Origin: Candidatus Omnitrophota bacterium
Lineage (GTDB): Bacteria; Omnitrophota; Gorgyraeia; Zapsychrales; Fredricksoniimonadaceae
Direction: 5' to 3'
Length of the DNA stretch: 46,712 bases
Assembly (NCBI GenBank): GCA_015228785.1
Contig: JADGCU010000010.1
Location: 1-46,712, forward strand
Positions 1 to 10,299 of this stretch are shown piece after piece. A program made the position numbers and the translations under genes. Under the pieces are notes generated by a model. It saw only the letters and a program-made list of their open reading frames with translations. It did not search any database and was not told the DNA's origin. Positions within the stretch are counted from its first letter, which is position 1. The number at the start of each line of letters is the position of its first letter.

Positions 1-453
1 CTTTTGTTTTTGGGGCAGGATCCTCATCTTTCTGATTGGTCTGTTGTGGGAAGCGATAATTTGTTTGATTACAGGATTACCGATTTCTTTAATTTTGCAA
101 GGAAACAGGGGCCTTCTGCGACTATAGGTTGTTATGATATACAGACTCTTGCGGAGGCGAGTCAATACGGGGTGATTGAACTGGATGCCAAGGGCAAGAT
201 CGTGTCTTTGGAAGAAAAGCCTAAAAAACCGAAATCGAGCCTTATTTCGATGTGCTTGTATTATTTTCCGGCAGCAGGGCTTTCGAATTTCCGGACGTTT
301 ATTCAGGAGACAGGAAGTAAGGATACGACGGGGGGCTATATTCAGTGGCTTCATATAAAAGAAGATGTTTATGGTTTTAAATTTAATGGAAAATGGTATG
401 ATATCGGCAGTTTGGAATCGTATCATGAGGCTCAAAAGTATTTTTCGAATTAA
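1..453 (+). CDS. Nucleotidyltransferase, sugar-1-phosphate (RmlA/GalU-like), 5' truncated
   Basis: ORF open to the left edge; '[10 protein letters not shown]', '[25 protein letters not shown]' and '[17 protein letters not shown]' are typical of NTP_transferase sugar nucleotidyltransferases. Confidence 0.85.
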   Translation, partial: LLFLGQDPHLSDWSVVGSDNLFDYRITDFFNFARKQGPSATIGCYDIQTLAEASQYGVIELDAKGKIVSLEEKPKKPKSSLISMCLYYFPAAGLSNFRTFIQETGSKDTTGGYIQWLHIKEDVYGFKFNGKWYDIGSLESYHEAQKYFSN

Positions 454-488
454 ATCCCATTGTTAACAGTTACGAAAGGACGGAATAC

Positions 489-1646
489 GTGAAAGGCAAT
501 TATTTTATTACATCAGAATCAGTAGGCAATGGTCATCCTGACAAGGTTTGCGATCAGATCTCGGATGCGGTGTTGGATGCTGTGTTAAAGGATGATCCTA
601 AGGGGCGCGTGGCGTGTGAGACGTTCATCAGCGCAGGTCTTGTTATTGTGGGTGGAGAGATTACGACGACAACTTATGTTGATGTCCACAAGCTTGTGCG
701 TGGCGTCTTGAGCGATATTGGCTATACGAATCAGGTTTATGGATTTGATTCATCGACCTGTGCGATTTTGAATGCCATTAACCGTCAGTCTCCTGATATT
801 TCTCAGGGTGTTGATACCGGTGGTGCTGGGGATCAGGGCATCATGTATGGATATGCAACTAATGAGACGAAAGAGCTCATGCCTTTGCCGATCACGCTCG
901 CCCATAAGCTTGTGGCGCGTGTCGAGAAGGTCCGTAACGAGAAAATCCTTGATTATTTGGGGCCTGACTGCAAGAGTCAGGTCACGGTGGAATATGTGGA
1001 TGGACAGCCTAAGCGCATTGACTCGGTTGTTTTGGCCTGCCAGCATACCGAGAAGATCCTGGATAAGACGGGAATGAAAATTACTGAGAAATCTCGCCAG
1101 GAGATCATTGATCAAGTTGCTATGCCGATCGTTGCGAAATTGATCGACAAGAACACCAAGTTTTATATCAACCAGACCGGTAAATTTGTCGTTGGCGGAC
1201 CCCAGTCTGATACAGGCGTCACGGGTCGCAAGATCATTGTCGATACCTATGGCGGGATCGTTCCTCATGGCGGCGGTGCTTTTTCCGGGAAGGATCCGAC
1301 CAAGGTGGATCGTTCGGCGGCGTATATGTGCCGTTATATCACCAAGAACATTGTGGCCGCGGGAATCGCGGAAAAGTGTTTGATCCAGTTGAGTTATGTC
1401 ATCGGGAAGGCGGAGCCGCTCAGCGTGTTCGTTGATACTTTTGGTACAGGTAAGATCAGTGAGGAGAAGATCGTTGCGATCATTCGCAAGAACTTTGACC
1501 TGACGCCGGCCGGGATCATCAAGAAGCTGGATCTGCGCAAGCCTGTTTTCCGTCGTACAGCGGCCTATGGCCATTTCGGGCGCACGGGATTTGCCTGGGA
1601 GACGACAGACATGGCGGCCAAGTTGAAGAAGGACGCGGGAGTTTAA
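489..1646 (+). CDS. metK: S-adenosylmethionine synthetase (GTG start)
   Basis: '[24 protein letters not shown]', '[12 protein letters not shown]', '[23 protein letters not shown]'. Confidence 0.97.
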   Translation: MKGNYFITSESVGNGHPDKVCDQISDAVLDAVLKDDPKGRVACETFISAGLVIVGGEITTTTYVDVHKLVRGVLSDIGYTNQVYGFDSSTCAILNAINRQSPDISQGVDTGGAGDQGIMYGYATNETKELMPLPITLAHKLVARVEKVRNEKILDYLGPDCKSQVTVEYVDGQPKRIDSVVLACQHTEKILDKTGMKITEKSRQEIIDQVAMPIVAKLIDKNTKFYINQTGKFVVGGPQSDTGVTGRKIIVDTYGGIVPHGGGAFSGKDPTKVDRSAAYMCRYITKNIVAAGIAEKCLIQLSYVIGKAEPLSVFVDTFGTGKISEEKIVAIIRKNFDLTPAGIIKKLDLRKPVFRRTAAYGHFGRTGFAWETTDMAAKLKKDAGV

Positions 1647-1657
1647 CAGTTGATAAC

Positions 1658-1695
1658 GCGGGGGCGGCTCACACGTTTGTCTGGGTCGTCCCCGT
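1658..1695 (+). other. Long imperfect intergenic hairpin between metK and ahcY
   Basis: GCGGGGGCGGCTCACAC-GTTT-GTCTGGGTCGTCCCCGT: 17-bp stem with G-U wobbles and one C-C mismatch; no U-tract follows. Confidence 0.6.
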
Positions 1696-1716
1696 ATCAT
1701 ATTTAAGGAGTATTTC

Positions 1717-3120
1717 ATGGCAGCCAAAGAATATAAAGTTAAGGATATGAGTTTGGCGGATCTTGGTCATAAGCAAATCGCAATGGCTGAAAAAGAGATG
1801 CCAGGTCTGATGTCGCTTCGGAGGAAATACGGTGCCAAAAAGCCTTTGAAGGGCGCACGCATCATGGGCTCTTTGCATATGACTATTGAGACCGCGGTCC
1901 TTATCAAGACGCTGGTTGCCCTCGGGGCGGATGTCCGCTGGGCAAGTTGTAATATTTTTTCGACGCAGGATCAGGCGGCTGCCGCAATCGCGGACCTTGG
2001 TATTCCGGTTTTCGCCTGGAAGGGTGAGACCCTGGAGGAATATTGGTGGTGTACCAAGAAGGCGCTTATTTGGGCGGATGGTAAGGGGCCGGATCTGATC
2101 GTTGATGATGGGGGTGATGCGACCATGATGGTGCATCTGGGGTATGCGGCTGAGAAAGATGCGAAGGTCCTGAATCGCAAGGCGGGCGGAGAAGATGAGA
2201 AGCAGCTTTTACTGTGTCTTAAACAGATTTTAAAAGAGAGCCCAAAGATATGGCACGGGATCACGCCCAAGATCAAGGGTGTTTCCGAGGAGACAACGAC
2301 GGGTGTTCATCGTTTGTATCAGATGATGGAGGAGAAAAAGCTTCTGTTCCCGGCGTTTAATGTGAACGATTCGGTCACTAAGTCTAAATTTGACAATCTC
2401 TACGGTTGCCGTGAATCTTTGGCCGATGGGATCAAGCGCGCGACGGATGTTATGATCGCGGGCAAGGTCGCTGTTGTGTGCGGGTATGGCGATGTGGGCA
2501 AGGGCTGCGCCCATTCCCTCCGTTTTTACGGGGCGCGTGTTATCGTCACCGAGATCGATCCGATCTGCGCTCTTCAAGCAGCCATGGAAGGCTTTGAGGT
2601 CAAGACCGTCGAGGATGCTCTCCCTGAAGGGAACATCTATGTGACAACGACAGGAAATGTAGACATCATTACGATCAAGCATTTGGCCGCGATGAAGGAC
2701 AGTGCGATTGTTTGCAATATCGGTCACTTTGATAATGAGATCGAAGTCGTGAAACTTGAGAAATATCCTGCTATCAAGCGGATCAATATTAAACCGCAGG
2801 TCGATAAATATGTGTTCCCGGATGGACATTGCATTATTCTTTTGGCTGAGGGGCGTTTGGTGAATCTGGGCTGCGCAACGGGGCATCCGTCGTTTGTGAT
2901 GTCCAATTCCTTCACGAATCAGACGCTGGCGCAGCTTGAGCTCTGGCAGAAAGAGTATCCGGTGGGGGTCTACCGTCTTCCTAAGCATCTGGATGAGGAA
3001 GTTGCACGTTTGCATCTTGAGAATGTCGGTGCTAAACTTACAAAACTCTCGGCCAAGCAGGCCAAGTATCTCGGTATTCCGGTCGATGGGCCGTATAAAT
3101 CAGATCATTATCGGTATTGA
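1717..3120 (+). CDS. ahcY: Adenosylhomocysteinase
   Basis: '[40 protein letters not shown]', C-terminal '[11 protein letters not shown]'. Confidence 0.97.
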   Translation: MAAKEYKVKDMSLADLGHKQIAMAEKEMPGLMSLRRKYGAKKPLKGARIMGSLHMTIETAVLIKTLVALGADVRWASCNIFSTQDQAAAAIADLGIPVFAWKGETLEEYWWCTKKALIWADGKGPDLIVDDGGDATMMVHLGYAAEKDAKVLNRKAGGEDEKQLLLCLKQILKESPKIWHGITPKIKGVSEETTTGVHRLYQMMEEKKLLFPAFNVNDSVTKSKFDNLYGCRESLADGIKRATDVMIAGKVAVVCGYGDVGKGCAHSLRFYGARVIVTEIDPICALQAAMEGFEVKTVEDALPEGNIYVTTTGNVDIITIKHLAAMKDSAIVCNIGHFDNEIEVVKLEKYPAIKRINIKPQVDKYVFPDGHCIILLAEGRLVNLGCATGHPSFVMSNSFTNQTLAQLELWQKEYPVGVYRLPKHLDEEVARLHLENVGAKLTKLSAKQAKYLGIPVDGPYKSDHYRY

Positions 3121-3122
3121 TT

Positions 3123-4100
3123 ATGGCAAAGGTTTCGAAAATTAAAAAGATTGGCGTTTTGTGCTCCGGAGGAGATGGTCCTGGGATGAACGCGGCCGTG
3201 CGTGCGGTCGTTCGGGCGGGATGCTCTTACGGCCTTAAGATCGAGGGCATCATGCGCGGGTATCAGGGTTTGATCGAGAATGACTTGATCGAGATGGGAC
3301 CTCGTTCGGTGTCTGGCATCATTGGTCGAGGCGGCACAATTATCAAGACCGCCCGTTCGTCGGAATTTCGGGCCGAGGCAGGGCAGAAGAAGGCGCTGGC
3401 GACATTAAAAAGGCATAAGATTGATGCCTTGGTCGTTGTGGGTGGAGATGGTTCCTACCTAGGAGCGAATGCTCTTTATCAGACATGGGGATTTCCAACG
3501 GTCGGGATCCCGGGGACGATTGATAATGACCTTTATGGCACGGATCAGACGATCGGATGCAATACGGCGATCAACACGGCTTTGGAGGCCATTGATAAGG
3601 TGCGCGACACGGCTCATAGCATGGAGCGTATTTTTATCGTTGAGGTGATGGGCAATCGTTCGGGGCATATCGCAATGCAGGTGGCGCTTGGGGCTGGGGC
3701 TGAGGATGTGGTCATTCCGGAATTCAAGCCTGATTACAAGGCCATGTGCGACCGTATTATGAAGGGCGCTAAAAAGGGCAAGATCAGCTGGATCATTGTT
3801 GTTTCTGAGGGAGTTGTTAAGGCGGAGGCCTTGTCCAGCACCATTACGAACATGACGGGGCTTGAGACGCGTTCTGTTGTACTGGGGCATGTTCAGCGCG
3901 GGGGAAATCCTTGCGCTCTTGATCGTAATATTTCGACGCGGTTAGGCGTTGCAGCTGTTGAGCAGATTTTAGAGGGAAATTACGGCAAGGCGATTGGTGT
4001 TATCCAGGATAAAATTAATATTATTTCTCTCGCAGAGGCCCGTAAGCGTCCGTTCGAGGAATATAAGGAATATTACAGGCTTATTTCGATGCTGAGATAG
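3123..4100 (+). CDS. pfkA: 6-phosphofructokinase
   Basis: 'GVLCSGGDGPGMNAAVRAVVRA', 'VVGGDGSYLGA', 'PGTIDNDLYGTDQTIGCNTA'. Confidence 0.93.
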   Translation: MAKVSKIKKIGVLCSGGDGPGMNAAVRAVVRAGCSYGLKIEGIMRGYQGLIENDLIEMGPRSVSGIIGRGGTIIKTARSSEFRAEAGQKKALATLKRHKIDALVVVGGDGSYLGANALYQTWGFPTVGIPGTIDNDLYGTDQTIGCNTAINTALEAIDKVRDTAHSMERIFIVEVMGNRSGHIAMQVALGAGAEDVVIPEFKPDYKAMCDRIMKGAKKGKISWIIVVSEGVVKAEALSSTITNMTGLETRSVVLGHVQRGGNPCALDRNISTRLGVAAVEQILEGNYGKAIGVIQDKINIISLAEARKRPFEEYKEYYRLISMLR

Positions 4101-4119
4101 CACGCTTTGCTGTTTTTTT
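4097..4119 (+). terminator. Weak rho-independent terminator candidate after pfkA
   Basis: ATAGCA-cgctt-TGCTGT followed by a run of T. Confidence 0.45.
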
Positions 4120-4136
4120 AAGATGCGCGCGAGGGA

Positions 4137-4165
4137 TTGACTATTTTTAACTTTTCTCATATACT
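4137..4165 (+). promoter_or_regulatory. Sigma70-type promoter upstream of ilvC
   Basis: TTGACT - 17 bp - TATACT. Confidence 0.65.
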
Positions 4166-4224
4166 TTAACCTCATTGAAAGACGCTCATTTGTGGGCGGA
4201 TAAAACAACCTAAGGAAGGATAAC

Positions 4225-5217
4225 ATGGCTAAGATTTATTATGACAAAGATGCGGATTTAAATGTTTTGAAAAACAAGACCATTGCCATTATTGGTTATG
4301 GTATTCAGGGTCGTGGACAGGCGCTGAACCTGCGTGACAGCGGGCTTAATGTGATTATTTCAGAGATCGAAACGAGTCCTAATTATAAGATAGCTTTGGA
4401 AGATGGCTTCAAGCCTATGGATGCAGGCAAAGCTGCCCAGAAGGGTGATATTATCCAGATCCTGACACAGGACCATCTTCAGGCTGAGATCTACAAGAAG
4501 GCGATCCGTCGTCATTTGAAAAAAGGCAAGGCGCTTGTTTTTTCTCATGGTTTTAATATTCATTTTGGCCAGATCAAGCCACCGGCTGATGTGGATGTTT
4601 GGATGATTGCGCCGAAGGGGCCGGGTGCCTTAGTTCGCCGTCAGTATGAAGAGGGTAAGGGCGTTCCGAGTCTCGTTGCGATTCATCAGGATGCGTCGGG
4701 TCATGCCTTGAAAGAGGCCCTGGCGTATGCCAAAGGTATTGGTGGAACACGGGCAGGCACTTTCCAGACGACTTTTAAGGAAGAGACAGAGACTGACCTT
4801 TTTGGCGAGCAGGTTGTTTTGTGCGGTGGCACAAGTGAGCTCCTTAAGGCGGGTTATGAAACCCTGGTCGATGCGGGTTATGCTCCGGAAATGGCCTACT
4901 TTGAGTGTCTTCATGAGCTGAAACTTATTGTTGATATTATTTATGAAGAAGGCGTTGCTGGTATGCGTAAGCGCGTGTCAGATACGGCTGAGTATGGTGA
5001 TTATAGTCGCGGTAAGCGCATCATTAATGATCGGACTCGTAAGGAAATGAAGAAGATCCTTAAAGAGATCCAGACCGGCAGGTTCGCGCGCGAGTGGATA
5101 CGCGAGAACAAAAATGGCAGACCGAATTTTTCAAAGATGCGCCAGGATAGCGAGAAGCATCCTATTGAAAAGGTCGGTAAGGAACTAAGGGCCATGATGC
5201 CGTGGATGAAGAAATAA
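4225..5217 (+). CDS. ilvC: Ketol-acid reductoisomerase
   Basis: '[28 protein letters not shown]', '[24 protein letters not shown]', '[17 protein letters not shown]'. Confidence 0.96.
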   Translation: MAKIYYDKDADLNVLKNKTIAIIGYGIQGRGQALNLRDSGLNVIISEIETSPNYKIALEDGFKPMDAGKAAQKGDIIQILTQDHLQAEIYKKAIRRHLKKGKALVFSHGFNIHFGQIKPPADVDVWMIAPKGPGALVRRQYEEGKGVPSLVAIHQDASGHALKEALAYAKGIGGTRAGTFQTTFKEETETDLFGEQVVLCGGTSELLKAGYETLVDAGYAPEMAYFECLHELKLIVDIIYEEGVAGMRKRVSDTAEYGDYSRGKRIINDRTRKEMKKILKEIQTGRFAREWIRENKNGRPNFSKMRQDSEKHPIEKVGKELRAMMPWMKK

Positions 5218-5245
5218 GATAAAGGTGATAAGAGGGTTAATAAAG

Positions 5246-5273
5246 AACGCTCGTCACCGACGAGCGTTTTTTA
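5246..5273 (+). terminator. Rho-independent terminator of ilvC
   Basis: AACGCTCGTC-acc-GACGAGCGTT followed by TTTT. Confidence 0.85.
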
Positions 5274-5299
5274 TTTTGGTAAGGATCCTTACCAAAATA
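5272..5299. repeat. Perfect 28-nt palindrome, copy 1 of a post-terminator dyad element
   Basis: TATTTTGGTAAGGATCCTTACCAAAATA; related to 10300-10323. Confidence 0.75.
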
Positions 5300-5360
5300 T
5301 CTCGAGGTGGCTAACAAGGGGAGCTTTTCGGCCCGAGGAATTTGATAATAGGAGTTTTTT

Positions 5361-6920
5361 ATGGCAAAAGAAAACAAAGTCTTAATTTTTGATACGACTT
5401 TGCGCGACGGGGAGCAGGCACCGGGCGCCAGCATGAACCAGCGCGAGAAGATGGAAGTCGCCCAAGCATTGGAGCGTTTGGGCGTTGACATCATCGAGGC
5501 CGGATTTCCCGTTGTTTCCAAGGGAGATTTTGAATCTGTTCAGATGGTGGCGCATAAAATTAAGAATTGTTCGGTTGGCGCTCTGGCCCGTTCCATCACG
5601 AAAGACATTGATGCAGCGGGGGAGGCATTAAAAGGTGCCAAACGTCCCAGGATCCATGTTTTTCTGGCGACATCCAAGATCCACATGGAGCATAAACTGC
5701 GTAAATCTCCTGATGAGATCGTTCAGATCGCGGTCGATTCCGTGAAACATGCGCGTAAATATGTGGATGATGTTGAGTTTTCGCCTGAGGATGCCTCTCG
5801 CTCGGAAAAAACGTTTTTGTATCGGGTTCTGGAGGCTGTCATCAAGGCGGGAGCGAGTACTGTGAATATCCCGGATACGGTTGGTTATGCTGTGCCGGAA
5901 CAATATGGAAAGTTGATCCTGGATATCAGGAATAATGTTTCCAATATTAGCAAGGCCGTTATCTCTGCGCATTGTCATGATGATTTGGGGATGTCTGTGG
6001 CCAATTCTTTGGCAGCGGTCAAGAACGGTGCTCGTCAGATCGAGTGTACGATCAATGGCATTGGCGAACGCGCCGGTAATTGTTCCCTGGAAGAGGTGGT
6101 TATGGCCTTGCGCACGCGCCAGGATTATTTTGGCGTTTTGACGGGGATTAATAGTTCGGAAATCTGCCGGGCGTCGCGCCTGGTCAGCAAGTATACGGGG
6201 TTCGCTGTCCCGCCGAATAAGGCGATCGTGGGTGGCAATGCCTTTCGCCATGAGTCCGGGATCCATCAGGACGGTGTTTTGAAAGAACCGACGACCTATG
6301 AGATCATGCGTCCTGAGGATGTTGGTTTTACAGGGATCGGGCTTGTTTTGGGGAAACATTCCGGTCGTGCCGCCCTCAAGGATCGCCTCAAGAAGTTGGG
6401 GATCGATCTGGGAGATAAGGAATTGTTGCGTGCTTTTGACCGTTTTAAGGACCTGTGCGATAAGAAAAAAGAGGTCTTTGATGAGGACTTGATCGCAATC
6501 GTCGATGACGAGGTTCAGGAGGTCAGGGATATTTGGACGATGGATGGGTTTGTCGTCACAAGCGGAACCGGGATCAAGCCTAAAGTTGAGGTGCGTCTCA
6601 AGTCTTCAGGAAAGATTCAGAAGAAGGCTGCGACAGGTGACGGTCCAATCGATGCCTGTTATCTTGCGATCGATGAGATCACGGGCATGAAGGGTAAGCT
6701 CCTTAATTACGGGATCCAGTCTGTGACGCAGGGCAAAGATGCCTTGGGTGAGGTGCGCGTGCGGGTTAATTTTGACGGGGAGAAGGTCATGGGTATTGGC
6801 GCATCGACCGATGTTATTGAAGCTTCTGTCAAAGCGTATCTGAACGCAGTGAACAAGGCATGTTTTTCAAAGAAAACAAAAACAAAGGTTAAGGATATTG
6901 ATTTTGGGTTACAACCTTAA
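5361..6920 (+). CDS. leuA: 2-isopropylmalate synthase
   Basis: 'LIFDTTLRDGEQAPGASMNQREKMEVAQALERLGVDIIEAGFP', 'SAHCHDDLGMSVANSLAAV', 'NAFRHESGIHQDG', C-terminal LeuA regulatory-domain-like region. Confidence 0.94.
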   Translation: MAKENKVLIFDTTLRDGEQAPGASMNQREKMEVAQALERLGVDIIEAGFPVVSKGDFESVQMVAHKIKNCSVGALARSITKDIDAAGEALKGAKRPRIHVFLATSKIHMEHKLRKSPDEIVQIAVDSVKHARKYVDDVEFSPEDASRSEKTFLYRVLEAVIKAGASTVNIPDTVGYAVPEQYGKLILDIRNNVSNISKAVISAHCHDDLGMSVANSLAAVKNGARQIECTINGIGERAGNCSLEEVVMALRTRQDYFGVLTGINSSEICRASRLVSKYTGFAVPPNKAIVGGNAFRHESGIHQDGVLKEPTTYEIMRPEDVGFTGIGLVLGKHSGRAALKDRLKKLGIDLGDKELLRAFDRFKDLCDKKKEVFDEDLIAIVDDEVQEVRDIWTMDGFVVTSGTGIKPKVEVRLKSSGKIQKKAATGDGPIDACYLAIDEITGMKGKLLNYGIQSVTQGKDALGEVRVRVNFDGEKVMGIGASTDVIEASVKAYLNAVNKACFSKKTKTKVKDIDFGLQP

Positions 6921-6929
6921 TTAGGAGAC

Positions 6930-6983
6930 ACAAGGCACAAGTAATAGGGCACGGGTTTTTGTGTTCTATTTCAAGTGTCTTGT
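6930..6983 (+). other. Long imperfect stem-loop between leuA and aroE
   Basis: 23-nt arms ACAAGGCACAAGTAATAGGGCAC / GTGTTCTATTTCAAGTGTCTTGT; 20 of 23 positions pair (with G-U), 8-nt loop. Confidence 0.65.
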
Positions 6984-6990
6984 TTTATGA

Positions 6991-7866
6991 ATGATGGATC
7001 ATTTCGCTAAAGCAACTTACGGTCTCATCGGGTATCCCCTGGGGCATAGTTTATCTCCCGTTATGCATAATACGGCTTTCAAGGCGCTGGATGTGGAGGC
7101 TGAGTACGTTCTTTTTCCTATGAAAAAGGAAGAGATCGAAGGCTTCTTAAAGGAACTCAAAGATAAGGATAGTCCTATTTTTGGGTTGAATGTGACCGTT
7201 CCTCATAAAGAAAATGTGATCCCTTTCTTGGATGCGCTTGATCCTTTTGCGACCAAGGTGGGGGCTGTCAATACGGTCGTGATCGATAAAAATCGCAGGC
7301 TCGTTGGATTTAATACCGATGGCCCTGGTTTTCTGGCGCATCTGACGGAGGTTGGTTTTGATGCCGCTGGAAAACGCATTGCAATTCTGGGTGCAGGAGG
7401 AGCGGCGCGTGCGATTGTGAGCGTATTTTGTCTGCTTGGGTCAAGGCCTGATTCCGTGCGTATTTATGATGTGGACAAAGATAAGGCTGTTGCTCTCGTT
7501 CAGGATGTTGGGTCAAGGGTTGACGCGAGCCATGTCCAAGTTGTCAACAGCATTGATGATCTTAATATCGAGATTGCCGACCTTTTGATCAATGCTACGC
7601 CGATTGGTATGAAGGCTGCGGATCCGTCTTTGGTGAGCGAAGAATTGCTGCACTCAAATATGTTGGTTTACGATCTTGTTTATAATCCGCCGGAGACGCC
7701 TCTGTTAAAGATGGCTAAGGCGAAAGGCGCCAAATCGGTTAATGGTCTGAAGATGCTTTTTTATCAGGGGGTCCTGGCGTTTCAGCATTGGGCAGAGATT
7801 CAGCTTCCCGAACCTGTGAAGGCGAGGATGTGGGAAGAATTAGAGAAAGCGTGTTATAAAAAATGA
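6991..7866 (+). CDS. aroE: Shikimate dehydrogenase
   Basis: 'YGLIGYPLGHSLSPVMHNTAF', 'LNVTVPHKENV', 'GAVNTVV', 'ILGAGGAARAI', 'NATPIGM'. Confidence 0.95.
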   Translation: MMDHFAKATYGLIGYPLGHSLSPVMHNTAFKALDVEAEYVLFPMKKEEIEGFLKELKDKDSPIFGLNVTVPHKENVIPFLDALDPFATKVGAVNTVVIDKNRRLVGFNTDGPGFLAHLTEVGFDAAGKRIAILGAGGAARAIVSVFCLLGSRPDSVRIYDVDKDKAVALVQDVGSRVDASHVQVVNSIDDLNIEIADLLINATPIGMKAADPSLVSEELLHSNMLVYDLVYNPPETPLLKMAKAKGAKSVNGLKMLFYQGVLAFQHWAEIQLPEPVKARMWEELEKACYKK

Positions 7867-9068
7867 ATGAATTAGAGATTATTCTTCGGATTTTCTTTTT
7901 TGCCTTTGGCTCTGCGATCGGGAGTTTTTTGAATGTCTGCATTGTCCGTTTGCCACAGGGCAAGTCTGTGGTGATGCCTGGATCGCACTGTATGAAGTGC
8001 GATAAGCTGGTGCGATGGTTTGATAATATTCCTATCCTCAGTTATTTTCTTCTTCGCGGGAAATGTCGCGATTGTGGGACCGTGTTTTCTTTTCGCTACG
8101 CAGGCATTGAATTTCTGACAGGTATCATTTTTTTAGGATTGTATCTCTTTTTTGGCCTTAGTTGGACGCTGATCCCGTGGTTCTTTCTTGTTGGTTCTCT
8201 TATTATTGCGACGTTTGTTGACTTGGAGCTTCGTATTATTCCTGATGAATTGAGCCTTTGGGGCATTCCTGTAGGATTGGTTATGAGTTTCTTTCTTCCT
8301 CAGATCCAGTCCATGGCAGGAAGTCCTTTGTTAGGGATAGGATTGGCTTTGTGTGCGATCTTTTCTGTTTTGGCTTTGTTGTTGATGTTGCTGGATGCGT
8401 GGGGCAGACGTTCTTTTTTGGCAAAGGAGGATGTGTGGCTCATTGGTTCAGTTTTTGTTGCTGTTCTTTTTCAGTTTTTATTGACGATATTTGTGGTTCC
8501 TGATGCTCGAGCGGTCAGGATATTGGGTCTTGTTGCCTCTTGTCAGGGAGTGATCGTTGGTGGGGGCGCCCTTTATCTCTTGGGGCTGGTGGGAGCGATT
8601 CTGATTAAAAAAAGGGTTGTGACACTCATTGATCTTAAAAGTGTAACGGATCGGTATGAAGATCTTTTCAAGGAACTCATGAACAAGGGCTATCTTGATG
8701 ATGAGGGGGAGATTCAGCCTAAATTTTCTTTGGTCAAATTAGAGGAAGGTTTTGTTTTAGATTCATCGTGGGACAAGGAGAGGGAGAAGGTTTATGCGCT
8801 TATCCTTGATTGTCAGGAGGGTGGCGTTATGGGTGGCGGGGATGTCAAGCTCATGGCCCTGGTCGGCGCATTTTTAGGATGGAAGCTTGCTCTGTTGACA
8901 ATTGTTCTTGCTCCGTTCCTGGGGATTCCCTTTGCTATTGTTGAGAAGATTCGTACGAAGAGCAGCGCCATAGCGTTTGGGCCTTATTTGGCGGTCGCAG
9001 CTGTTGTTAGTCTTCTTTTTGGAGAGAAACTGATCGCCTGGATCCTTTCTGGGTATGGAATGTATTGA
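7863..9068 (+). CDS. Prepilin peptidase (A24 family) with a long internal insertion
   Basis: 'GSFLNVCIVRLPQGKSVVMPGSHCMKCDKLVRWFDNIPILSYFLLRGKCRDCGT' (two CxxC), 'DLELRIIPDE', 'GGGDVKLMALVGAFLGW'; 401 aa. Confidence 0.9.
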   Translation: MNELEIILRIFFFAFGSAIGSFLNVCIVRLPQGKSVVMPGSHCMKCDKLVRWFDNIPILSYFLLRGKCRDCGTVFSFRYAGIEFLTGIIFLGLYLFFGLSWTLIPWFFLVGSLIIATFVDLELRIIPDELSLWGIPVGLVMSFFLPQIQSMAGSPLLGIGLALCAIFSVLALLLMLLDAWGRRSFLAKEDVWLIGSVFVAVLFQFLLTIFVVPDARAVRILGLVASCQGVIVGGGALYLLGLVGAILIKKRVVTLIDLKSVTDRYEDLFKELMNKGYLDDEGEIQPKFSLVKLEEGFVLDSSWDKEREKVYALILDCQEGGVMGGGDVKLMALVGAFLGWKLALLTIVLAPFLGIPFAIVEKIRTKSSAIAFGPYLAVAAVVSLLFGEKLIAWILSGYGMY

Positions 9069-9115
9069 TCCCGATTTATTTATAGGGAAAAAATTAAGGA
9101 AGCCGAGAATTTTTC

Positions 9116-9144
9116 TTGTCGGCTGGGTATTTCGTGAGTATATT
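9116..9144 (+). promoter_or_regulatory. Possible sigma70-type promoter upstream of fba
   Basis: TTGTCG - 17 bp - TATATT; overlaps a small AGCCGAGAA/TTGTCGGCT hairpin (9101-9124). Confidence 0.35.
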
Positions 9145-9219
9145 AAAAGCCCTTGTGGGGATGGTAGAGAGAGTTTTCCCTTGGGGCAGGATTAAAGAAT
9201 AATTAAAAGAGGAGAAAAT

Positions 9220-10230
9220 ATGGTTTCTTACAAAGAGTTAGGTCTTGTGAATACACGCGAAATGTTTCGCGGAGCTGTGAAGGGCGGATACGCCATTCCC
9301 GCGTACAATTTTAATAATATGGAGCAGATCCAAGCGATCATCACGGCTTGCGTTGAAACGCAATCGCCGGTGATTTTGCAGGTATCATCCGGCGCCCGTA
9401 AGTATGCCAACGCAACTCTTTTGCGCTGGATGGCCAAGGGTGCTGTTGAGATGATGAAGGAAATTGCCAAGGCTAAGAATCTTAAGGAGATTCCCATCGC
9501 GCTTCATCTGGACCATGGCGATACCTTTGAGCTTGCTAAAAGCTGTATTGAATCTGGGTTTTCTTCCGTCATGATCGACGGGTCGCATCATCCTTATGAG
9601 AAGAACGTGGAGCTTGCCAAACAGGTTGCGGATTATGCGCATCAGCATGATGTGACGGTCGAAGCTGAGCTTGGTGTTCTTTCCGGCATTGAAGATGATG
9701 TGGTGGCCGCTCATTCGGTTTATACGCAGCCTGATCAGGTGGTTGATTTTGTGAAAAGAACGGGCGTTGATTCACTTGCTATTTCCATCGGCACATCCCA
9801 TGGTGCTTACAAGTTTAAGCCTGCCCAGTGCACCAAGGATCCCAAGACCGGGGTTTTGGTTCCGCCGCCGTTACGGTTTGATATTCTGGAGGAGATCGAG
9901 AAGCGCATTCCAGGATTCCCAATCGTTCTTCATGGCGCGAGTTCTGTGGCGACCGAGTATGTTGAGATGATCAATAAGTTCGGCGGCAAGCTTGAGGCTG
10001 CTGTCGGAATTCCTGAGGAACAGCTCCGTCGTGCCGCGAAGTCGGCGGTCTGCAAGATCAATATTGATTCTGATGGTCGTCTGGCCATGACTGCACTCAT
10101 TCGTAAGACGTTCGCTGAGAATCCTGGTGAATTTGATCCGCGGAAATACTTAGGTCCGGCGCGTGATGCCCTGGTTAAGGTGTACAAACAGAAGAACGAG
10201 AATGTCCTTGGCTCTGCTGGCAGGGCGTAA
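9220..10230 (+). CDS. fba: Class II fructose-bisphosphate aldolase family
   Basis: 'GYAIPAYNFNNMEQIQAIITACVETQSPVILQVS', 'IALHLDHGDTFELAKSCIESGFSSVMIDGSHHPYEKNV', 'IVLHGASSV', 'KINIDSD'. Confidence 0.94.
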   Translation: MVSYKELGLVNTREMFRGAVKGGYAIPAYNFNNMEQIQAIITACVETQSPVILQVSSGARKYANATLLRWMAKGAVEMMKEIAKAKNLKEIPIALHLDHGDTFELAKSCIESGFSSVMIDGSHHPYEKNVELAKQVADYAHQHDVTVEAELGVLSGIEDDVVAAHSVYTQPDQVVDFVKRTGVDSLAISIGTSHGAYKFKPAQCTKDPKTGVLVPPPLRFDILEEIEKRIPGFPIVLHGASSVATEYVEMINKFGGKLEAAVGIPEEQLRRAAKSAVCKINIDSDGRLAMTALIRKTFAENPGEFDPRKYLGPARDALVKVYKQKNENVLGSAGRA

Positions 10231-10260
10231 GGCGTTTATAGTATGCTTGTATTGGTTTTT

Positions 10261-10299
10261 ACCCCGCGTCCCCCAGTATCCGGGTGGCGCGGGGTTTTG
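10261..10299 (+). terminator. Rho-independent terminator of fba
   Basis: ACCCCGCG...CGCGGGGT followed by TTTGTTTT. Confidence 0.8.

Noticed and set aside
1647-1716. SAM or SAH riboswitch upstream of ahcY
   Set aside because: A hairpin is present but I cannot match the conserved core of any SAM/SAH riboswitch class.
750-1727. Long minus-strand ORF (325 aa) antisense to metK, and similar antisense ORFs (2230-3015, 5628-6359, 34372-35178)
   Set aside because: Each lies opposite a well-supported gene; the translations are rich in Arg/His/Ile/Leu without motifs and are explained by reverse-complement codon bias.
5284-5289. GGATCC (BamHI site) at the centre of the 28-nt palindrome as a possible cloning artefact
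   Set aside because: The palindrome extends well beyond the site and a related element with GGGTTC at its centre occurs at 10300, so it looks natural.
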